From Pseudomonadota bacterium (GTDB taxonomy: Bacteria > Pseudomonadota > Alphaproteobacteria > Rhizobiales > Xanthobacteraceae), in contig JAEZBA010000175.1 in the NCBI GenBank assembly GCA_023430245.1, positions 1 to 8,133 on the forward strand: DNA of 8,133 nt, written 5' to 3'. Of this stretch, positions 5,378-8,133 are shown in pieces; position 1 is the first letter of the stretch, and every line of letters starts with the position of its first letter. Both the position numbers and the translations under genes were made by a program. The notes under the pieces were generated by a model. It was given only the letters and a program-made list of their open reading frames with translations. It did not search any database and was not told the origin of the DNA.

Positions 5378-5812
5378 CGCGCTGCCGGTAAGCATGCGCG
5401 CCCGGTGATCTTCGCTGAGAATTGAATTTACGGTGACTTCGACGCGCCTGATTTTTGGCGTTTTGTCACCCCTACTCAGAACTGAAAGCGTGTAAACCTG
5501 CTGCGCTCCTGGGAGCGACTCCACGGCTCCATGAACAATGTCATGGCGGAAATCGGATGCTACCTTTATGTTGGTGAAAGTGGTAGCTGCCATTTCCTGC
5601 ATCGGCTTAAGGCGATCAATTCGATTGAAGCATCTTTTCAGGAATTTAAGTTTACGGGCGAGCGCCCAAGGGGCTTCTGGTTCAATCTCGTGACCCCCAA
5701 CGCGCTGGTGAATGATGGTGACGTTTGCGTCAATTGCTGTTTCTAGCAGGGCCCATGAGACCGTTAAGCGTCCTATGGCAGCAAAGAAGTCCTCTTGAGC
5801 AGGATCGCTCAT
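5300..5812 (-). CDS. passenger protein of unknown function with HEPN-like R-X4-H motif
   Basis: A 170-residue, mainly alpha-helical protein. An N-terminal helix (EDFFAAIGRLTVSWALLETAIDANVTIIHQ, 7-36) is followed by a basic helix (ALARKLKFLKRCFNRIDRLK). Next comes ASDFRHDIVHGAVE (85-98), whose R89-H90-D-I-V-H94-G matches the R-X4-H pattern seen in HEPN proteins, many of which are RNases in toxin or abortive-infection systems. A final helix is at 145-158 (ALKIAEWLIAEFLT). This motif match is by eye, so the function is inference. The ATG at 5810-5812 was chosen over a TTG nine codons upstream; GGGA lies nine bases before it. It is the last minus-strand gene of the element, 138 bp beyond the 88-aa gene. 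Its start codon overlaps that of the opposite 47-aa ORF. Confidence 0.75.
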   Translation of the reverse strand: MSDPAQEDFFAAIGRLTVSWALLETAIDANVTIIHQRVGGHEIEPEAPWALARKLKFLKRCFNRIDRLKPMQEMAATTFTNIKVASDFRHDIVHGAVESLPGAQQVYTLSVLSRGDKTPKIRRVEVTVNSILSEDHRARMLTGSALKIAEWLIAEFLTADSNDTTSEIAR

Positions 5813-5954
5813 GGTCAAAAATCCCGTAAAAGACGCCAAGTTTCAAAGGACGTTGAAAAATCTACTCAGCACGCCCCCCAAGCCGCATTCTGAAATGAAG
5901 GTGGGCAAGAAGAAAGCTGCGCCGAAGAAAAAGAAGCCAAAAGATGAGGCTTAG
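5811..5954 (+). CDS. 47-aa lysine-rich small protein inside the IS element
   Basis: The frame reads MVKNPVKDAKFQRTLKNLLS, then TPPKPHSEMKVG, then a Lys-rich tail (KKKAAPKKKKPKDEA) ending TAG at 5952-5954. AGGA at 5801-5804 lies six bases before the ATG, a good ribosome binding site. The composition (an amphipathic N-terminal part, a PPKPH turn and a basic tail) looks like a real protein. Short proteins of the form 'NPxKDxKFQ...LLxTPPKPH' are, as I recall, scattered through rhizobial genomes as hypotheticals; this needs a search. It faces the two minus-strand cargo genes. Its ATG overlaps the ATG of the 170-aa gene within CATG (5810-5813), and its TAG overlaps the TAA of the 88-aa gene, so it exactly fills their gap. 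The basic tail suggests nucleic acid binding, possibly in partnership with the HEPN-like protein; this is inference. Confidence 0.62.
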   Translation: MVKNPVKDAKFQRTLKNLLSTPPKPHSEMKVGKKKAAPKKKKPKDEA

Positions 5955-6217
5955 CTTCGATCTTTTGCCCGGGGAACGTCTATCATTTCGGGCGTCACTG
6001 GATCGGGGAGCCCCATTCTCGCATGCCACGCTTGGAGCATGCCAAGCAGGCGCGTTGCCTGCGCCGATGTCAGTGAAAGATGCAGAAATTTACCGCTACG
6101 TTGGGGACCGCTTGGTAATTGCTCGACTATCTGAAATCGAGCAATTAACTGGTTCGCCTGATTCTTGCTGACAATAATCTCTGAATCGGTGGCGTAGATT
6201 TCAACGTCAGCCTTCAT
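5951..6217 (-). CDS. 88-aa passenger protein of unknown function
   Basis: Starts MKADVEIYATDSEIIVSKNQANQLIARFQIVEQLP, continues KFLHLSLTSAQATRLLGMLQAWHARMGLP and ends VPRAKDRS. The pattern suggests a small alpha/beta protein: two or three strands, then a helix from about 52 to 67. There is no signal peptide, membrane segment or metal-binding cluster. GGAGA lies about eight bases before the ATG (6215-6217), in the loop of a potential hairpin. The gene follows the transposase by 59 bp on the same strand, so the two are probably co-transcribed. Its TAA overlaps the stop of the opposite 47-aa ORF. I do not recognise the family; an accessory or regulatory role in transposition is one possibility. 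Confidence 0.7.
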   Translation of the reverse strand: MKADVEIYATDSEIIVSKNQANQLIARFQIVEQLPSGPQRSGKFLHLSLTSAQATRLLGMLQAWHARMGLPDPVTPEMIDVPRAKDRS

Positions 6218-6244
6218 AGCGCTTTCTCCAGCGTAGGAAGCGCT
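6218..6244 (-). promoter_or_regulatory. hairpin presenting the ribosome binding site of the 88-aa gene
   Basis: AGCGCTT (6218-6224) and AAGCGCT (6238-6244) are perfect 7-bp inverted arms. The 13-base loop between them contains the GGAG of the 88-aa gene, and the proximal arm abuts its ATG. It could influence translation of the cargo gene or transposase mRNA stability; no U-tract follows, so it is not an intrinsic terminator. Confidence 0.35.
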
Positions 6245-6276
6245 TCGCGTTGTGCTTGATAAAGCGCGAGCGCTGT

Positions 6277-7188
6277 TTAGTTAGTCCGTCGATACGTGAG
6301 GCGCTTGCCTTCAATGCCCTTAAGGGCAAGAGCCGCGCGCTCCGCGTCGTTCACGCCAACACCAATGCGGTGAGTGTAGCGGAAGGAAAATTCGTTCAAG
6401 TAGCGCTGCAAGTGCTGTTCGCCGCAGAAGTGATAAACGCCAACCATGCCCTTCTTGAAGATACCGAAGAAGTTTTCGACGTTGTTCGTGGTGAAGCCGT
6501 CCTTGTTGACATATTCGCGGCCAGCGTGAAGCACGGTCTCGTGCTGGCCGTATGACTTACCGGTCGCTTTGTAGAGGCCGCTTTCGTCGGTAACGAGCGT
6601 CGACCCGCGGTGGACGTTCGTATAGAGGATTTCGCGGACAACCTCAGCAGTTGCGGTTTCGACCTGAAACGCGCGGGCCTCGCCAGTCGCGGGATTGACC
6701 AGCGCGACCACGCCTGACTTGTGCGAGTGGCCCTTGCGGTAGTGTTTCGCGCGCTTTGACGTGTTGCCATAATAGGTTTCGTCGGCTTGCACTTGATGAC
6801 CAGCGCCGCCCATGCCAGCGGGCGACTTGTCGGTCATCGCTTCGCGGATACGGTGCGCCAGAAACCATGCGGATTTGTAGGTAATGCCAAGCATGCGGTG
6901 CAACTGGTGCGCAGACATGCCTTTCTTGCTGGAGGTCAGCAGGTGGATTGCCAGCAGCCACTTATGGACGGGGATATGGCTGCGCTCCATGACGGTCTTG
7001 GTGCGGCAGGTGAACTTGTCGCGGCAATCGTTGCACAGGAACATTCCAGTCTGCGTCTTGCCTTCCATGCGGCGGACATTGACCGATCCGCAATGGGGGC
7101 AGGACACGCCATCGGGCCAGCGCGACGCCTCTACATGGGCAATCGCGGCTTCCTCGTTGGTGAATTCGGGTGCGGTCAAAGCGGTCAT
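6277..7188 (-). CDS. IS1595-family (ISXO2-like) transposase
   Basis: A 303-residue intact DDE transposase. Residues 30-55 form a zinc ribbon (C30-P-H-C33 ... C52-N-D-C55) preceding a helical DNA-binding region (MSAHQLHRMLGITYKSAWFLAHRIREAM, 91-118), the standard IS1595 architecture. The RNase H-like core shows QADETYYG (first Asp, 136) and TLVTDESGLY (second Asp, 201). NNVENFFGIFKKG (235-247) would supply the third catalytic residue, N236 or E238. It ends with YLNEFSFRYTHR, a conserved C-terminal block. The ATG at 7186-7188 follows an AGGAG with normal spacing. It is the first gene of the element's leftward transcription unit and the only transposase; it has no frameshift and no internal stop. 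Confidence 0.97.
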   Translation of the reverse strand: MTALTAPEFTNEEAAIAHVEASRWPDGVSCPHCGSVNVRRMEGKTQTGMFLCNDCRDKFTCRTKTVMERSHIPVHKWLLAIHLLTSSKKGMSAHQLHRMLGITYKSAWFLAHRIREAMTDKSPAGMGGAGHQVQADETYYGNTSKRAKHYRKGHSHKSGVVALVNPATGEARAFQVETATAEVVREILYTNVHRGSTLVTDESGLYKATGKSYGQHETVLHAGREYVNKDGFTTNNVENFFGIFKKGMVGVYHFCGEQHLQRYLNEFSFRYTHRIGVGVNDAERAALALKGIEGKRLTYRRTN

Positions 7189-7189
7189 G

Positions 7190-7209
7190 ATCGGCTCCTA
7201 TGAGCCGAT
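7190..7209 (-). promoter_or_regulatory. perfect 8-bp hairpin covering the transposase ribosome binding site
   Basis: ATCGGCTC (7202-7209) - four-base loop - GAGCCGAT (7190-7197), read on the minus strand. The AGGAG ribosome binding site runs from the loop into the second arm, one base before the ATG. A transcript entering from outside the element would carry both arms and hide the site. A transcript from the element's own promoter, starting near 7202, would lack most of the first arm. Confidence 0.6.
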
Positions 7210-7237
7210 ATATGCCAAATGACCGATGCTAAGTCAA
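7209..7237 (-). promoter_or_regulatory. transposase promoter, -35 inside the right terminal repeat
   Basis: On the minus strand TTGACT (7232-7237) is followed after exactly 17 bp by CATATA (7209-7214). The -35 lies within the right inverted repeat and reads inward. At the left end the equivalent hexamer is TTGAAT; the single mismatch between the two repeats falls in this hexamer. Confidence 0.55.
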
Positions 7238-7250
7238 GTATATAATTGCG
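7227..7250 (-). repeat. right terminal inverted repeat of the IS1595-family element
   Basis: The reverse complement starts CGCAATTATATACTTGA and continues CTTAGCA, matching the left repeat at 23 of 24 positions. It contains the -35 of the transposase promoter. Confidence 0.93.
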
Positions 7251-7258
7251 ACAATATT
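7251..7258 (+). repeat. target site duplication, right copy
   Basis: ACAATATT directly follows the right inverted repeat and is identical to 5174-5181. Confidence 0.93.
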
Positions 7259-7704
7259 CCTATTATGACTATAGTCCTCCACCTTGCTCGATGAGGGGCG
7301 CCGTCCGGAGGCGTCTTGATGGCGGAGCAGGGTGCGGCGCCTGCGGGCAAGCTTCGCAAGCTTGCACTCGGGCGGTGCCGGGGCTCCGCCCGGGGTCACT
7401 ACGGACCCCTGCCAGGAGCTGGCTGACGCCATGCGCAGTTTCAGGCGCATGGAGGCAAAGCGCGGCCCGGCGCCGGGATGAGAACGCCGCCAGGACGGTG
7501 CGCCGAGAGGCGGCTGTATCTCAGCGATGGGATGCAGCATTCAGGAACGGCCCTGCGCTTGTCGGCGCGCCGTCCGCCCCTCACGCCTCATGCTCCGGAT
7601 GCGGAGACGCATCGCGGCAGCGAAAAACCGTGGCTGTTTGAAAATCTGAATCGAGGACATGGCAGCGCATCGCTGCATGCTGCGCAGCGCCCGGAACGCG
7701 AGGC
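7259..7704. other. gene-free, hairpin-rich intergenic region
   Basis: No convincing gene: the open frames here give Arg/Ala/Pro-rich, low-complexity peptides typical of GC-rich noncoding DNA. Several perfect inverted repeats are present: GACTATAGTC (7267-7276), GCAAGCTT/AAGCTTGC with a 3-base loop (7347-7365), CCATGCGC/GCGCATGG with an 8-base loop (7429-7452), CCCGGCGCCGGG (7466-7477), CTCCG/CGGAG or alternatively GATGCG/CGCATC (7593-7613), GCAGCG/CGCTGC (7662-7676) and GCTGCGCAGC (7679-7688). The last two sit just beyond the stop of the UbiD-like gene and may slow or end its transcription, though no U-tract follows. Before the insertion this region also lay downstream of the thioesterase gene. 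Confidence 0.6.
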
Positions 7705-8133
7705 TCACTCGTCGTGGAACGCCGTCATCTTCCGCGGCGTGCCGCTGAATCCCAGTTCCGACCAGCGCGCCACTACGCGGTCATGAACCGACTTCCGCAG
7801 CAGGGTCGATTGCGGGAATTGGGCCAGGTGCCGATGCGGCTTGCAGGCGTTGATCAAAACCTTCGATCCGTAAGGCCGCGCCTCCGGCGGAAACTGGCTC
7901 GGATCGAGGCCGGTGGACCAGGTATTGCGCAGGATGTCGATATCCTCGGACGGATGGCACCGCGTCGACAGCGCCCATAGCACATCGTTGAGGTCGGGCG
8001 GGTCGACGTCCTCGTCCACCACGATCACCCATTTGGTGAAATAGGCGGCCGCCGGGCATTGCGCGGCGAGCGCCAGCACCTGCGCCGAATGGCCGGCATA
8101 TTTCTGCTTCACCGACACGACCACCATGCCCCA
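7705..8133 (-). CDS. UbiD-family decarboxylase, C-terminal part
   Basis: The last 142 codons of a gene that begins beyond position 8133; the first visible residues are WGMVVVSVKQKYAGHSAQVL. VIVVDEDVDPPDLNDVLWALSTRCHPSEDIDILRNTWSTGLDP and ARPYGSKVLINACKPHRHL are strong UbiD-family signatures; the former corresponds to the region that carries conserved acidic residues of the active site and the domain linker. LRKSVHDRVVARWSELGFSG closes the protein. Family members are prenylated-FMN-dependent (de)carboxylases acting on aromatic or unsaturated acids, usually about 450-500 residues, so the N-terminal prenyl-FMN domain lies outside. The actual substrate is unknown: UbiD itself is possible, but divergent phenolic-acid decarboxylases share these motifs. 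It is convergent with the thioesterase gene, now separated from it by the IS1595 element. Confidence 0.92.
   Translation of the reverse strand, partial: WGMVVVSVKQKYAGHSAQVLALAAQCPAAAYFTKWVIVVDEDVDPPDLNDVLWALSTRCHPSEDIDILRNTWSTGLDPSQFPPEARPYGSKVLINACKPHRHLAQFPQSTLLRKSVHDRVVARWSELGFSGTPRKMTAFHDE

Larger units (their letters stand above)
5182..7250. mobile_element. complete IS1595-family element with passenger genes (2069 bp)
   Basis: The ends are 24-bp inverted repeats (5182-5205 and 7227-7250; outer part CGCAATTATATACTTGA) with a single mismatch. They are flanked by a perfect 8-bp direct repeat ACAATATT, the duplication length expected of the IS1595 family. The only transposase inside is an intact IS1595/ISXO2-like DDE protein read leftward from the right end. 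The element is about twice the length needed for the transposase alone. The left half carries a 170-aa HEPN-like gene, an 88-aa gene, a 47-aa ORF and possibly a 55-aa ORF. Base composition is visibly less GC-rich than the flanking genes, fitting recent arrival. The intact target duplication and open transposase suggest it is young and possibly active. Confidence 0.95.

Noticed and set aside
5813..5839. TTG start adding nine residues to the HEPN-like protein.
   Set aside because: The ATG at 5812 is a stronger start codon with GGGA upstream; the added residues look unremarkable.
5944..6171. 75-codon plus-strand frame opposite the 88-aa gene.
   Set aside because: The minus-strand frame has a good ribosome binding site and a more protein-like sequence; the plus frame is probably its shadow.
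7246..7641. 131-codon plus-strand frame beginning inside the right terminal repeat.
   Set aside because: The peptide is Arg/Ala/Ser-rich without protein-like periodicity. It crosses the IS boundary and hairpins, and has no ribosome binding site.

Overview
The window looks like chromosomal DNA of an alphaproteobacterium of the Bradyrhizobium/Rhodopseudomonas type. It is GC-rich, with tightly packed operons (1- and 4-bp stop/start overlaps). Its gene content is also typical of that group: a glx/mgs-type split glutamate synthase operon, a cobalt-type nitrile hydratase with a His-rich alpha subunit, and a UbiD-family decarboxylase. The assignment rests on content and recalled protein similarity only; no search was run.

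Layout. Positions 1-1942 (minus strand) hold a three-gene operon of split glutamate-synthase modules: a class II glutamine amidotransferase (glxB-like), a GXGXG beta-helix protein (glxC-like) and the start of an FMN-binding glutamate synthase domain protein (glxD-like, cut by the window edge). Together they should form a GOGAT-like or N-methylglutamate synthase-like complex. A divergent XRE-cupin regulator (2092-2778, plus) shares a 149-bp control region with them. Next, on the minus strand, come the nitrile hydratase genes in transcription order alpha (3878-4528), beta (3222-3881) and accessory/activator (2821-3222). They overlap one another and have a plausible promoter with two palindromes. 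A hotdog acyl-CoA thioesterase (4711-5157, plus) is divergent from them.

Positions 5182-7250 are a complete, apparently intact IS1595-family transposable element, 2069 bp long. It has 24-bp terminal inverted repeats (one mismatch) and a perfect 8-bp target duplication (ACAATATT). Besides its transposase (6277-7188, minus) it carries cargo: an 88-aa unknown protein, a 170-aa protein with a HEPN-like R-X4-H motif, a Lys-rich 47-aa ORF on the opposite strand, and perhaps a 55-aa ORF next to the left end. The transposase promoter is partly built from the right inverted repeat. A perfect hairpin covers its ribosome binding site in a geometry that should silence read-through transcripts.

The element landed 16 bp after the thioesterase stop codon, between that gene and a convergent UbiD-family decarboxylase (7705-8133, minus, cut by the window edge). 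The 446 bp between the element and the decarboxylase are hairpin-rich and contain no convincing gene. The most unusual part of the window is the cargo of the IS1595 element and its expression control; the flanking genes are recognisable metabolic genes.
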